From Ctenosaura bakeri (Eukaryota; Chordata; Lepidosauria; Squamata; Iguanidae): DNA of 64,000 nucleotides. The position numbers were made by a program, and so were the translations under genes. The stretch is from the NCBI GenBank assembly GCA_948474755.1, contig CAOLHI010001294.1, forward strand, positions 1 to 64,000, in the 5' to 3' direction. Every line of letters begins with the position of its first letter. Positions within the stretch are counted from its first letter, which is position 1. This document shows, piece by piece, positions 37,101 to 43,774 of the stretch. The notes below the pieces were generated by a model that worked only from the letters and a program-made list of their open reading frames with translations, was not told where the DNA came from and searched no databases.

Positions 37101-40100
37101 TTAAGATGTAAGTAAGCCTGCTTAATTTCAGTTATCTTTTCTGAAGTATCCCTATCTCTTTCTCTCTGCCAGATTGCCTTTAAATGTTGTGTTCTGGCTA
37201 CATCTGGTGGCAACATGGTCCTGGATTAGGAATTTTCTCCAGCAATGTTGGTTCTTGCCCATTCTTATCTTGACTGGCTCCAGGATGTGGGTCAGTCTTG
37301 GTGACCCCTTAGATGCCTTCTCTCTCTCGATTTGTGTGTTTTGGTTTCCCAGGTGGTATTGATTGGCTAAGTAAAGATATCTCTCTGGGTTCCCTTCTAG
37401 AAGTTTGTTCCTGGTGCACATGTTGAAGGACTGCTTTAAGGATGTGAGCTGGCTGCTCTCCATTGCCAAAGTTGTTGGCAAAGTGGGACTTCTGGTGATG
37501 GAATCAATTCCACAGACGCCATATTTCTGGGCTATCAACCTCACAGAGGTCTGTATCAGCTGTCAAGAGTCTAACAAGTTTTTAAGATTATTTTTTATAT
37601 TAATAACTGTTACTTTTACAGTAGTATTACAATATTAACATATTCCATAGTATAATTGATTATTTAATTTAGCTGTAAATCCTCAAATATTTCCCTCTTT
37701 TATATCCTCTCTGTCCCCTGCCAGGGAGTGGTCTAATTACTTATTTTAATTCTTTTTTAATCTTCATATGGAACATTGCCTTGTCTGGTTTATGTCCTCA
37801 TACTCCACCTCTCTCTTTTACATTCTCAATTAATATTCTCCAGTTTCTAAACCAAGACTTCACTTGCCCTATCTAAATCCTTTTTCCCCAATAAATAATC
37901 AAACATCATATATTCTGATATGTAATATTTCCATTTATTAAGGTCCCATCCTTTTTGTTTCTTAATATGCTGTGACAGTTTGCACCCTTCTTAATGGTTG
38001 TTTTATTAAAACCGTATTTAATTCTAAGTTTTTAACATCTAAGGTTAAAGAGTCTGACTTAAGTGATAGATGGGATCACTACTGGTTTTGCTGACGACTA
38101 CTGGGTTTATAGTCTTTGTGAGCTGGATATGAGGAACTCTTTCCTCTTTCAGATATTTTTTTGGACTTTGTTTCTCATAACCCCTTACTAGTAGGTCCTT
38201 TTGAAAACTGATACTGGTAGTTCAAAATGCTTGGAGGGTTGATAATACACCTTCCCTGCTTTAACCGAAACAGTTCCTTCTTAGCCTAGAGAAGCGAAGC
38301 AATTTGTTCAGGCAGCAAACAAGATAATCACAGCATGTGCTGCAGTTGGCTGCTGTTCATTGAACTCCTAACACACTTTGGACATCAGGCAGATCAGCCT
38401 GGTGTGGAAGGAGAATTAGTGTTAGAAGTTGCCTTTAGTGGCCATTCGTGTGTGTGTGTGTGTGTGTGTTAGTAATGGGGAGGCAAGCAGAATTAGAAGA
38501 AGGTTCCTTTTTCAAAATGGACTATTAATTATATAAGGGCTAAAAACGTTTGTCTGGTGCCTTGTCTCTTTGTCTGTGTGAACATTCAGTAAGAGCAGAA
38601 GTGATGCAGGGTGCTGTTTTATTTTCAAAATGTAGGCTTGCCATCAAAAAATGCAGAAACTATTCACTGACTTGGGCATGGCAGAGTCTCGGATGCCCTT
38701 TCTGACAAAGAAAAATGCCCAGCGAGGGATGCGATGTTTGGCAGAGTGCATTGTGGGAGATGAAGGCAAGGCCTGGAACAGGTTAGAGCGGTGATTCCCA
38801 ACCTGGAGGATACATACCGCCAGGGCTGCAAATGAGGATGTTTAGGAGCATGCCTAAATATTCTCGGTGGATGATGTCTCAACTTGATGCAGTTCTTGAT
38901 TGTCCATGGTGTTGGTGTTCCTATCCTAGAACTTCAAGGGGGGAGGAAATAATTAAAAACACACACACACACAAGCCAAGCTTCTGGCTGCTATTGGCCC
39001 ACAAACTTAAAAAAAGCCAGTCTTACTGACATACATATGCACACACAGCCGCCTTTTTGAGTTGCCACAACCCTAGCCCCGCCCACACTTAGTGGCTTTT
39101 TGAGCTTTGTGTGCATGTGCTCTTCAATCCCTCTTCCTTATGTCTCCCTCCATGAGAATACACCTGGTGGAAAAATCCAGTTCCGTCCCATATCTATCTG
39201 AACAAGGGATTCACGGCACTAGTTGCTCCTCCCTGTGCCTTCCACTAGGAGCAAACCAGATCCTGAGACTGCAGAGAGTGTCTAGGTGGGTAAAGGGAGC
39301 CAATGGGATGGAGAGGCCCAGGGGAGGGTGGCTGGCCTGGCATACTTTCCTTCCATGGGTGTGGGAACGTCCCCTCAGAGTTCACAGAAGCTTTCTGATG
39401 GAACTTTTTCCTCCTCAAAGAAAGGACTTGGTGGTGCAATTTATGGAAATGGGCCAAGTGGTATGCAAGTGAAGGGGGAAAATACCCAGGAACCACTGGT
39501 TTAGAGGAATGAGAATAAATGCATCTTCTTGTTTTTATTTTAAAATTCCTTAGGCTGGGGAGAGTTGTGTCTGTGTTGCCAGCTTCAGAGCATCTAGCTG
39601 TCCTTCAACAGAAACAGTACACTGGGCAGGATGAAAATAAAAAGTGGGGCCTCTTTTCTCCCCTGTCTTCTCAGGTGCTGGATATTGGACAAGATAGAAG
39701 ATTTGGCAGTAGTGTTCTTTGTGGATTTTGGCTGCTCAGCTACAATCCCACTGACCTCTCTGCGGAAACTGGACATGGATGAGTTCTGGTCAATAAACCC
39801 TTTGGTACAGCCCTTTATGCTTCAAGATGGTAAGAGAAGAGCCATAATCATGTGGGCAGAAAACCCGCTTTGCACACAGAAGGACTTGTACATCTTGATG
39901 GACTGCCAGATGAAATTAGTATTGTGGCTTCCACTATCTTTCACCACTGGCTCCACTGACTATAAAGCCCAACATCATCTGTTGTTCCACAGTGGCCCAA
40001 ATGGCATCACCTGTGGTTTGCCATGCATTAAGGTTAGCCCTGTAGGTTGGTCGAATTGAGGGTAGGACAGGAGACTAAGCAAACCTGAGGAATTTATCCT

Positions 40101-40740
40101 GGTCTGAGCGTGGGGGAGAATACTGAGTGGTTGTTCAGGGTGCAGGTGGTATGAAATGGAGTATTGTGGGAGCAGGGCACAGCTGGCTTGCCGGAACACC
40201 AAAGAGCAGCGCTTCATGCTGCCACATTTTATGGCCACTCACATTGGTAGTGAAGAATTTCTTTTGACTGCTTCTCTCGCTGTCTTTTTAGGTATTCTCC
40301 CACCTCAAACCATAATGAGACAAATTTTGGAAGGAACAGTCGTTGGTCCATTGGAAAGAGAGGTAAGAGGAGGCTATCATCTGCCTTTCATGGGGTTGGG
40401 GAACACTGTTGCCAAAATTTGGCCCTCTGGCTCCAGTCTACCTTCCCAGATGACCGTGCCCCCTCCCCCATGACACCATCATCTGATGGTTTGTACAGTC
40501 TTGCAAGTTCTACAAGGTTGAATTCCCTCTTTTGATGGTTAAGTATCAGCAGTAAAAGCCTGAAGTGAAAATATGGTAGTATTTTCAGCCCCTCCCCTTT
40601 TGCTTTTGGCTTCACTGACCACTGAAACACTTTTCTGAATTTAAAATAAGTTTTCCCACCCTTGATCTAGACATGTAAACACTGTTGCTTGGTACTGTTT
40701 TCAGCCACACATTTTGAAGTTCCTTCTCCAAGCAGCCTGA
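13069..40740 (+). CDS. TDRD10: TDRD10, Tudor domain-containing protein 10 (11 coding exons)
   Basis: Joined exons: 13069-13156, 19445-19506, 21163-21233, 23760-23979, 26061-26103, 32530-32608, 37401-37548, 38636-38781, 39675-39829, 40292-40362, 40705-40740. They total 1119 nt, 372 residues plus stop, with compatible phases throughout; the human protein is, from memory, about 366 residues. Domains: RRM at about 38-112 with RNP2 VFVGNL and RNP1-like SFGFVEL; an acidic/basic linker; a Tudor domain at about 178-335 with FVDFG at 301-305. The architecture and the SHE/UBE2Q1 neighbours identify TDRD10. The family probably acts in RNA metabolism, with Tudor proteins often binding methylated arginines in germ cells, but the specific role of TDRD10 is poorly known. 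Oddities are the exon 4 duplication and the hAT element at the exon 8 donor. The 5' UTR exon(s) were not located. Confidence 0.92.
13560..13960. mobile_element. hAT-like MITE nested in the Tigger-like element
   Basis: The left end gatttccaaattgtatgtt/acgacacatta and the right end, read inverted (ctttccaaactttttcatgt, tgacacactttttagacatg), are related. The right arm matches a family I recall from amniote genomes. Boundaries approximate. Confidence 0.5.
13640..13830. repeat. GC-rich minisatellite, about 97-bp period
   Basis: GGGGCTGCCTCT at 13683 recurs at 13780, followed in both units by CCCTGGG(T/C)(T/C)GAGGAAGA. Short GCTGCTGCT and GCAGCAGCAG runs are interspersed. A weaker unit may start at 13638. 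Confidence 0.65.
14092..16560. other. TDRD10 intron 1, left part
   Basis: No exon recognised. Mostly AT-rich unique-looking sequence. The motif TCCTGTCACCATTTTGAGAG near 16178 recurs near 31343, indicating a shared unclassified repeat. Confidence 0.5.
16563..16935. mobile_element. Second copy of the long-TIR MITE, split by a SINE
   Basis: The left arm (gttaacagtgctattattct) and right arm (aaaccccagaattccacagg, gttgaaagtggaataatagc, actataacag) match the MITE at 3979-4179. The middle is replaced by a SINE at 16604-16805. Confidence 0.7.
16604..16805 (-). mobile_element. tRNA-derived SINE, MIR/L2-tail type
   Basis: The minus strand shows an A-box-like GGTTAAATGCCAGTACTG and a B-box-like GAGTTTGATCC. 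It ends in the tail GTAAACCACTTAGAGAGC ... ACGGTATAGAAATA. A family of this form is common in squamates. Confidence 0.7.
16946..18345 (+). repeat. Unclassified dispersed repeat, copy 1 (split by solo LTR)
   Basis: The flanks of LTR-A (16946-17241 and 18154-18345) match 60840-61290 collinearly. Shared blocks include GATGTGGAGTGATGTTA, TCACAGCTTTG, TGAACTCCATGTATGC and CAGAGTGGAGTTTGTGG. An AATAAA lies close to the right end in both copies. Possibly itself an LTR; class not resolved. Confidence 0.75.
17242..18153 (+). repeat. Solo LTR, copy A
   Basis: 912 bp starting TGTTACCGCAG and ending AACAGGATAACA, flanked by the 4-bp target duplication CTCC (17238-17241 and 18154-18157). It has a TATA-like CCCTATAAGAACCCC near 17685 and AATAAA near 17957, which give the plus orientation. 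The 4-bp duplication suits an endogenous retrovirus-like or Gypsy element. Any reading frames inside are chance. It is paralogous to 31408-32317. Confidence 0.85.
18538..18612 (+). mobile_element. tRNA-like SINE head fragment
   Basis: CATAGCTTAATGACAGAGCA (A-box-like), a GCTTTGAATGCAGAAG anticodon region and CAGGTTCAGTCC (B box) read as a tRNA-shaped SINE head. The body is not clearly continued. It is too divergent and lacks flanking features for a real tRNA gene. Confidence 0.65.
18613..19009. other. TDRD10 intron 1, no recognised element
   Basis: No exon or classified repeat. The motif CTCAGAGTGGTTTACAACA near 19000 resembles a SINE tail fragment. Confidence 0.4.
19010..19310 (+). repeat. 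Unclassified dispersed repeat (empty-site copy)
   Basis: Matches 26960-27550 block by block: CTGCTGTTTACCTT, ACATGGCTRCAATAG-like, GCTAGAGTA, TTTATTGCATTGTTT and AGACACAC. It lacks the hAT MITE and CR1 found in the other copy, and ends just before TDRD10 exon 2. Confidence 0.65.
19445..19506 (+). CDS. TDRD10: TDRD10 coding exon 2 (RRM start)
   Basis: 62 nt, phase 1 in and 0 out; acceptor ttccag, donor GAG|gtgata. Encodes residues 30-50 with the RNP2 hexamer VFVGNL (39-44). A second AG inside (cccacag) would break the frame. Confidence 0.9.
19507..20124. other. TDRD10 intron 2, unassigned part
   Basis: AT-rich intron with no exon. No repeat family recognised before the CR1 fragment. Confidence 0.4.
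20125..20625 (-). mobile_element. Degenerate CR1-type LINE fragment
   Basis: The minus strand encodes [42 protein letters not shown] and PLYFLLVRPHLEYC. These are the palm and thumb of CR1 ORF2, with frameshifts. More diverged than the copy at 8350. Confidence 0.85.
21163..21233 (+). CDS. TDRD10: TDRD10 coding exon 3 (RRM helix 1)
   Basis: 71 nt, phase 0 in and 2 out; acceptor ttttag, donor AAAAG|gtatag. Encodes KELTLLFKDFGVKSVKKC and on to residue 73, the first helix and second strand of the RRM. Confidence 0.9.
21234..21979. other. TDRD10 intron 3, left part
   Basis: No exon. G-rich run at 21529-21540. Nothing else recognised. Confidence 0.4.
21980..22172 (+). mobile_element. tRNA-derived SINE (plus-strand copy)
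   Basis: Starts with GTGTAGTGGTTTGAGTGTTG (A-box region), then CAGGGTTCAGTTCCC (B box). The tail is GATAGGTTCGCTTTAGG ... GCCATAAGTTGGAAATAACTT and then a CAACAACAAC end. Confidence 0.88.
22173..23026. other. TDRD10 intron 3, middle part
   Basis: No exon. The stretch at 22590-22740 (cagtgggcagtgttcaatct, gcggcccagatgcggcccta) looks like a repeat, but I could not classify it. Confidence 0.35.
23027..23105 (+). mobile_element. SINE tail fragment
   Basis: CTATGATAGGGTCACTTCAG, GGTTGCCATAAATTGGAAAT and ACAACAACAA match the tail of the SINE at 21980-22172; the tRNA head is missing. Confidence 0.7.
23760..23979 (+). CDS. TDRD10: TDRD10 coding exon 4 (RRM end, duplicated segment)
   Basis: 220 nt, phase 2 in and 0 out; acceptor cctcag. 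Starts SFGFVELISPEAAQRAIQQL, giving the RNP1-like motif and helix 2, and continues LNGNLLNGRHIAVA to close the RRM. It ends in a 22-residue basic/acidic segment present twice (105-126 and 127-147). Two donors are possible: CCG|gtaaag at 23980 (used here, closer to consensus) or CCG|gtagtg at 23914. Both keep the frame. Confidence 0.88.
23851..23982 (+). repeat. TDRD10: Exact 66-bp tandem duplication inside exon 4
   Basis: 23851-23916 and 23917-23982 are identical over 66 of 66 bases. Each copy ends GAAATGCCGGTA and so carries its own splice donor. 66 is a multiple of three, so the frame is unchanged. Confidence 0.98.
24316..25122. mobile_element. hAT-like DNA element, about 0.8 kb
   Basis: The ends CAGTGGTTCTTAATCTT and AGATTAAGAACCACTA are inverted copies. 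Flanks GCCTGTAG (24308-24315) and GCCTACAG (25123-25130) are an 8-bp target duplication with two changes. No transposase frame is visible. A related left end is at 51838. Confidence 0.78.
25131..26060. other. TDRD10 intron 4, right part
   Basis: No exon or recognised repeat; ends in a T-rich tract and ttgtag before exon 5. Confidence 0.4.
26061..26103 (+). CDS. TDRD10: TDRD10 coding exon 5 (linker)
   Basis: 43 nt, phase 0 in and 1 out. Encodes DLEPVPCEELGLDC plus one base. The donor TGTG|gtgtgt is weak, and neighbouring GTs at 26101 and 26106 exist, but only this one joins exon 6 in an open frame. Confidence 0.78.
26470..26716. mobile_element. Tigger-like MITE
   Basis: The right end reads CCATGGGTATGGAGGGCGACTG followed by TA; inverted, this is CAGTCGCCCTCCATACCCAT. 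The left half contains GGTTTGGTTCCAGGATCCCC and TTTGTGGATTCTCAAGTCCC, the usual internal mirror of such ends. The left boundary is approximate. Confidence 0.65.
27046..27173. mobile_element. 128-bp hAT MITE with perfect 8-bp target duplication
   Basis: The ends CAGTGATTCCCAAATTTTGG and ATCAAAGTTTGGGAACCACTG are inverted copies. GGCTAGAG flanks it on both sides (27038-27045 and 27174-27181). Confidence 0.93.
27195..27345 (-). mobile_element. CR1 LINE 3'-end fragment
   Basis: The plus strand reads agaatcataaaatcctagag, ccatcctcttgccatgctgg, gatggccatccagcctctgt: the reverse complement of the CR1 3' end. Confidence 0.85.
27551..28526. other. TDRD10 intron 5, no recognised gene
   Basis: Repeat-like but unclassified. 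Near 28040-28160 the words GGTGACATT and AGGAAGTAACCTGAAGTT resemble blocks seen elsewhere in the window. A C run lies at 28505-28514. Confidence 0.35.
28527..28713 (-). mobile_element. tRNA-derived SINE (minus-strand copy)
   Basis: The plus strand starts GTTGTTGTGTGCCTTCAAGT and passes GGTCACCCAGTGGGTTCAC. It then gives the inverted B box (AAATCAAACCCTGG) and ends AATCACTATACCACGCTG. Confidence 0.88.
28714..30650. other. Long AT-rich stretch in TDRD10 intron 5
   Basis: About 28.76-30.1 kb is strikingly AT-rich with no GC-rich interruptions, unlike its flanks. The minus strand near 30030-30180 gives Lys/Glu-rich broken peptides that could be an old L1 ORF1, but I cannot establish this. No exon is recognised. 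Confidence 0.35.
30655..30840 (+). repeat. Palindrome-rich dispersed repeat, copy 1
   Basis: Contains ACAGCATTTTCTGTGCAG, ATTTCTGCACAGAAATA and similar self-complementary words. It shares these and their order with 48760-48990. Confidence 0.6.
30841..31407. other. TDRD10 intron 5, left flank of LTR-B
   Basis: A splice-like ttttccag at 31014 is followed by a short open stretch and then a stop (see rejected items). The right part near 31343 shares TCCTGTCACCATTTTGAGAG with 16178. Confidence 0.4.
31408..32317 (-). repeat. Solo LTR, copy B (antisense in TDRD10)
   Basis: 910 bp, the inverted counterpart of 17242-18153, with plus-strand ends TGTTACCCTG and GGCAGTAACA. It is flanked by the 4-bp target duplication CAGG (31404-31407 and 32318-32321). 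The minus strand carries the TATA-like and AATAAA (near 31597) signals. It shares runs such as TTTGATATCAATAATTTGG with copy A, with many substitutions between the two. Confidence 0.88.
32530..32608 (+). CDS. TDRD10: TDRD10 coding exon 6 (Tudor N-terminal side)
   Basis: 79 nt, phase 1 in and 2 out; acceptor ttacag, donor ATGAG|gtaagt. Encodes DAVLKTGTQNLPPLEHKVHY then AVPVEMR, leading into the Tudor domain. Confidence 0.9.
32609..32969. other. TDRD10 intron 6, left part
   Basis: No exon or recognised repeat. Confidence 0.4.
32970..33488 (-). repeat. Possible solo LTR (minus)
   Basis: Plus-strand ends TGTGTTTCTATC (about 32968) and AGCTCCGTCA (about 33489) would give TG...CA in inverted reading. 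A minus-strand AATAAA lies at 33039-33044. No matching target duplication was found and no second copy is in the window, so this is tentative. Confidence 0.35.
33489..34140. other. TDRD10 intron 6, middle part
   Basis: No exon. 33880-34100 is purine-rich with loose internal repetition (ctcactcaaacggatggtga / gcccactcagatgggtgggg). Confidence 0.35.
34141..34900 (-). repeat. Possible degraded LTR element end with three T-arm-like motifs
   Basis: The minus strand shows a TATA-like TATAAAAAAAC near 34505, then AATAAAG near 34480, the order of an LTR. Further along that strand GGTTCAAGTC(C/T) occurs three times (plus positions 34151, 34202, 34244). LTR boundaries were not found. Confidence 0.3.
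35031..35305 (+). repeat. Degenerate tandem repeat, three units of about 83-90 bp
   Basis: ATTCAGCATTTTTGA, ATTCAGTATTTTTGA and ATTCATCATTTTTGA start at 35042, 35125 and 35214. Each is followed by GAGAAAATTTGAGAAA-like and AATAGCACA(G)AAA blocks. Confidence 0.85.
35306..36317. other. TDRD10 intron 6, right part
   Basis: No exon. 35930-36130 has several T and A runs around GGCCTAGGAGGGGC and CCTAGAGGGCATTTGGG, probably an unclassified repeat. Confidence 0.35.
36318..36945. mobile_element. MITE-like repeat with ATGTATAAGT ends
   Basis: The left end ATATGTATAAGTTAACCTC and the right end GACTTATACATGAGTATATA are inverted relatives. The inner left GATTTTGATATGACCCACGG matches a repeat I recall from reptile genomes. 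No target duplication defined. Confidence 0.5.
37401..37548 (+). CDS. TDRD10: TDRD10 coding exon 7 (Tudor)
   Basis: 148 nt, phase 2 in and 0 out; acceptor ttctag, donor GAG|gtctgt. Encodes residues 188-237 including KDCFKDVSWLLSIAKVVGKV and TPYFWAINLTE, the N-terminal part of the extended Tudor fold. Confidence 0.93.
37549..38635. other. TDRD10 intron 7
   Basis: AT-rich; no exon. Contains a (GT)n microsatellite at 38448-38469 (11 units). Confidence 0.6.
38636..38781 (+). CDS. TDRD10: TDRD10 coding exon 8 (Tudor)
   Basis: 146 nt, phase 0 in and 2 out; acceptor atgtag, donor AACAG|gttaga. Encodes ACHQKMQKLFTDLGMAESRM, PFLTKKNAQRGMRCLAECIV and GDEGKAWNR. The intron starts inside an 8-bp hAT target duplication. 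Confidence 0.93.
38789..39498. mobile_element. hAT-like element at the exon 8 splice donor
   Basis: The ends CGGTGATTCCCAACCT and AGGAACCACTG are inverted relatives. Flanks GGTTAGAG (38781-38788) and GTTTAGAG (39499-39506) match at 7 of 8. The left flank starts on the last base of exon 8 and contains the GT donor. The inside has a (CA)n run (38959-38973) and no transposase frame. Confidence 0.75.
39675..39829 (+). CDS. TDRD10: TDRD10 coding exon 9 (Tudor core)
   Basis: 155 nt, phase 2 in and 1 out; acceptor tctcag, donor GATG|gtaaga. Encodes CWILDKIEDLAVVFFVDFGC, SATIPLTSLRKLDMDEFWSI and PLVQPFMLQ. FVDFG is the Tudor core strand; the next residue is Cys where canonical Tudors have Asn. Confidence 0.94.
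40292..40362 (+). CDS. TDRD10: TDRD10 coding exon 10
   Basis: 71 nt, phase 1 in and 0 out; acceptor ttttag, donor GAG|gtaaga. Encodes GILPPQTIMRQILEGTVVGP then LERE. Confidence 0.92.
40705..40740 (+). CDS. TDRD10: TDRD10 terminal coding exon 11
   Basis: 36 nt, phase 0 in; acceptor tttcag. Encodes PHILKFLLQAA and TGA (40738-40740). Confidence 0.85.
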   Translation, partial: PHILKFLLQAA

Positions 40741-41884
40741 GAGGACATGATTTGAAGAATTCTGGAGAGGACATGTACATAGAAGGCTGTGCTGGGGAGC
40801 TGGTTGTGGAGAGGATTTATATAAAAAGGGTTTCAGTGAGCTGTATGTATGTGTGTACTTTGCCTAAAATTCACTGATTGCATCTTATTAAAAAAAAAAC
40901 TTTAATTTGTCCTTGCTTTTATTAATAGTTTATAGTGGATGGGTAGCTTTTCTGTCTCCACACACCAATGGTTTCTTTCCATGGTCATGTTAGGTGAGGT
41001 AGATAGGGGTTGATGTCATAAAGGTTCCTTGCCTCTAGTTTACAAGTTGTTTTGTTTCTGCTGATAGAGGGTTCACTTTTAAAAAGGCAGGGTTTTTTTA
41101 ACCTGGGAGAATGCCTTTTCTGAGCCCATGCCACCCTGCAGCTCCCATGCTGCTTGAATCAGATTCTCCACTCTTAATAATGAGACTTAAATATGTTTAA
41201 AGATGCATCTGTTTCCTGCAGTTTTATCCCCCACAGCTAGTTCTTGATTTAGGGGGGCTTTTAATAAAATCAGAACCAAGATGGGGAAAAAACAACTGTT
41301 TTTGACACTGTGTTCCTTTGCTTTTTATTTTAAGAAAATAATGGAAAAATAAATGTGAGGGAAGAGAGAGTTGTTGGCTTAGTGCATTCTCCCCCTCCCT
41401 TTTCAGTGCTGTGAGGCTTTAATTTTGTGGAAGGTAACACCATTGTTTCTCTTCTCCACTTGTTGCAGAATTGGCTATAACTAGGTTTTTCTGCAGTTCT
41501 GTTCCTGTCTTCTGAATTCATGTGTCCTCTCCTGGCAGTTGAAAAAAATAAAGCCCATAGAAGAAGGGTCCTCTGATGTTGGAGGACCTTTAGGGCCATC
41601 ATCCATGCTAGCTCAGAAGGTGTGTCCATGCATCCATCCACTGCAGTGAAATTTTCCTTCTACGAATGGAGAAGACCTTTTCTCCACCACATGGGAAAAA
41701 AAATTTCTGGGGAGGGGATAAATAGAAAGCTGTCATCCCCCTTCCCCTCTGCTGAGAATTTTATGTTGATTTTTGTTTTTTTTTTAAGTAAACCATATTC
41801 AGATCTAGTCATGAGAAGATTTGCTTTGGAATCTTTCAGAATAGAGCCTTATGCCTTTAAACTCTTCTGGTCTACAGTTTCTCA
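40741..41884 (+). other. TDRD10 3' UTR and tail-to-tail gap
   Basis: Candidate plus-strand poly(A) signals are ATTAAA (40887-40892) and AATAAA (41263-41268). On the minus strand AATAAA lies near 41325, a distal candidate for UBE2Q1. No exon is seen. Confidence 0.5.
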
Positions 41885-42535
41885 AGAATTAACAGACTTG
41901 CAGATGACTCCACATTGGGAGGGGTTGCTACTACTCCAGAGGACAGGATCAAATGTGAAAATGACCTTGACAGATTGGAGAGCAGGGCCAAAGCTAATAA
42001 AATGAATTTCAACAGAATGAAATGTAAGGTCCTACACTTGGGCAGAAAAAATGGAATGCACAAATATAGGATGAGGGACATGTGGCTGGATAGCAGTACA
42101 TGTGAAAGGGATCTAGGAGTCTTGGCAGATCACAAGTTGAACATGAGGCAACAGTGTGATGCCAAGGAAGTCAACACAATTCTTGGTTGCATCAATAGGA
42201 GTATGGTGTCTAGATCGAGGGAGGTAATGGTACCATTGTATGCTGCATTGGTTAGGCCTCATTTGGAATACTGTGTCCAGTTCTGGGCACCTCAGTGCAA
42301 AAAGGATGTCGACAAACTGAAGCATGTCAAGGAGAGCAACCAAAATGGTGAAGGTTCTGGAGGCTATGCTCTATGAGGAACAGCTTAGGGAGCTGGTTAT
42401 GCTTAGTCTGCAGAAGAGAAGGTTACGAGGAGACGTGATAGCCATGTTTAAATATTTGAAGGGATGTCATGCCGAGGAGGGAGCAGACTTGTTCTCTGCT
42501 GCTCCAGAGACTAGGACGAGTCAAGGAGCCATCCC
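41885..42535 (+). mobile_element. CR1 LINE fragment, truncated at both ends
   Basis: Encodes GGVATTPEDRIKCENDLDRL, KCKVLHLGRKN, DLGVLADHKLNMRQQCD, NRSMVSRSREVMVPLYAALV and RPHLEYCVQFWAPQ. It starts at the FADD block (LADDS-like) and stops before the 3' end. Related to the copy at 8350-10073. Lies between two gene ends. Confidence 0.92.
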
Positions 42536-43742
42536 TTTTTTCCTTAGATATCATACCTTAATTTAGATTGTAAGCCTGAAGACATGGAATTGCAAAATTA
42601 AAGAGTTTGTAAACCACCTGAGCTGAAGAACAGATTATAAATACTGTAAATAATAAAGTTGAAGGATCATGGATTTCTCAGCCCTACCTGAAAGGCACAA
42701 GGGAACACTGGGAGCCTAGTTCTTGTTGGCAGAGGAACAAACCCAGACACTCATGTATGAAGGCTTCTTTAGTTTGGTTGATTCAGAATTGGCTTAGTAT
42801 TATTGTGGTTCTAAACTCAAACTGGTGTTCATCAGCAAAGAAAAGGCCCTGCTGAACTCTATCCTTCCATTAGCCCACTGGCCAACTATATTTTTCTTTT
42901 GGGTAATGTGGAGCTAGGTGCTGAAATGAAGGTAAAGACAAGGTCTCTTTTTGGATGACAATTTCCAGAATCCCCCAATGAGGATACTGGTTTGGCAGTT
43001 CTGGAAATTGTCACCCCAAAATGTAACTCTTGCCTTCCAGCCAGAGTGTGAAAATAATTACTTTTTTGGACTACAGCTTCCAGAATTCTGGAAGTTTCAG
43101 TCCAAAAACTACCTTCTCTATACTCTGGCTGGAAGATACATTCCTAATGAACAAAAGTTTGAAGAGCTGATGGGATTTTATGTGTGCACAGGTGTGTAAA
43201 TCTATCTGTCCCAAATCATCTGCTGCTTTTATGGACAGAGGTTAAGACCAGTTCCCCTTCAAATTAACAAATGTAATTATTCTCCAAAGATACATTTTCC
43301 CCCATACACATCCATCATACACTGTAACCAAAAAAAAAAAAAAAAAAGCAGTGTACATGAAAATAAGAAAATAAATTAAATCCGTAGCAGAGGGAGAGGC
43401 AGAGGTGCTCTAAGACTGCAGCGGAGCCGGAAGCTTCCAGCGATACAAGAGAGGATTGAGTTTTTGGGCTTTGTTTGTGGTGTGTGTGGTTTTTAATAAG
43501 AGTGACAGCCAGTTGCCTGCCAGCATGAGTCCAAGTGAGGCCTGGAGCTCAGGGCCCAATTGCTCGCACAAAAGTTTCAATAATCCTGTCAAAGTCTTGT
43601 GGGGCTGCTTGATACAAGTCTCACAAAATGGGATTTGGAGTCCTTGTCCTGGAAGTAAAAGAGGCTTCCTTTAAAGATCCAAATACAGCATTTGGCAGGG
43701 AAGTCTGGATTGGTCCATGGCTCCTCCTTGGACATCCCCATG
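42536..43742 (-). other. UBE2Q1 3' UTR and flank
   Basis: The UBE2Q1 3' UTR must start at 43742 and run left; its end is not clear (ATTAAA near 43490 is a candidate). Also holds a 15-bp perfect inverted repeat (42956-42970 / 42999-43013) and an A run at 43330-43347. Confidence 0.5.
42956..43013. repeat. Perfect 15-bp inverted repeat, 28-nt loop
   Basis: TGACAATTTCCAGAA (42956-42970) and TTCTGGAAATTGTCA (42999-43013) are exact reverse complements. Confidence 0.95.
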
Positions 43743-43774
43743 CTAGCCATCTTCCTTGGGAGGCGTGTACCAGC
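43743..43774 (-). CDS. UBE2Q1: UBE2Q1 coding exon 13 (C-terminus)
   Basis: 32 nt, phase 1 in; acceptor cttcag. Encodes [10 protein letters not shown] and TAG (43745-43743). Confidence 0.93.

Noticed and set aside
39107..39504. Overlapping open frames in TDRD10 intron 8
   Set aside because: Inside the hAT-like element; no transposase motif.
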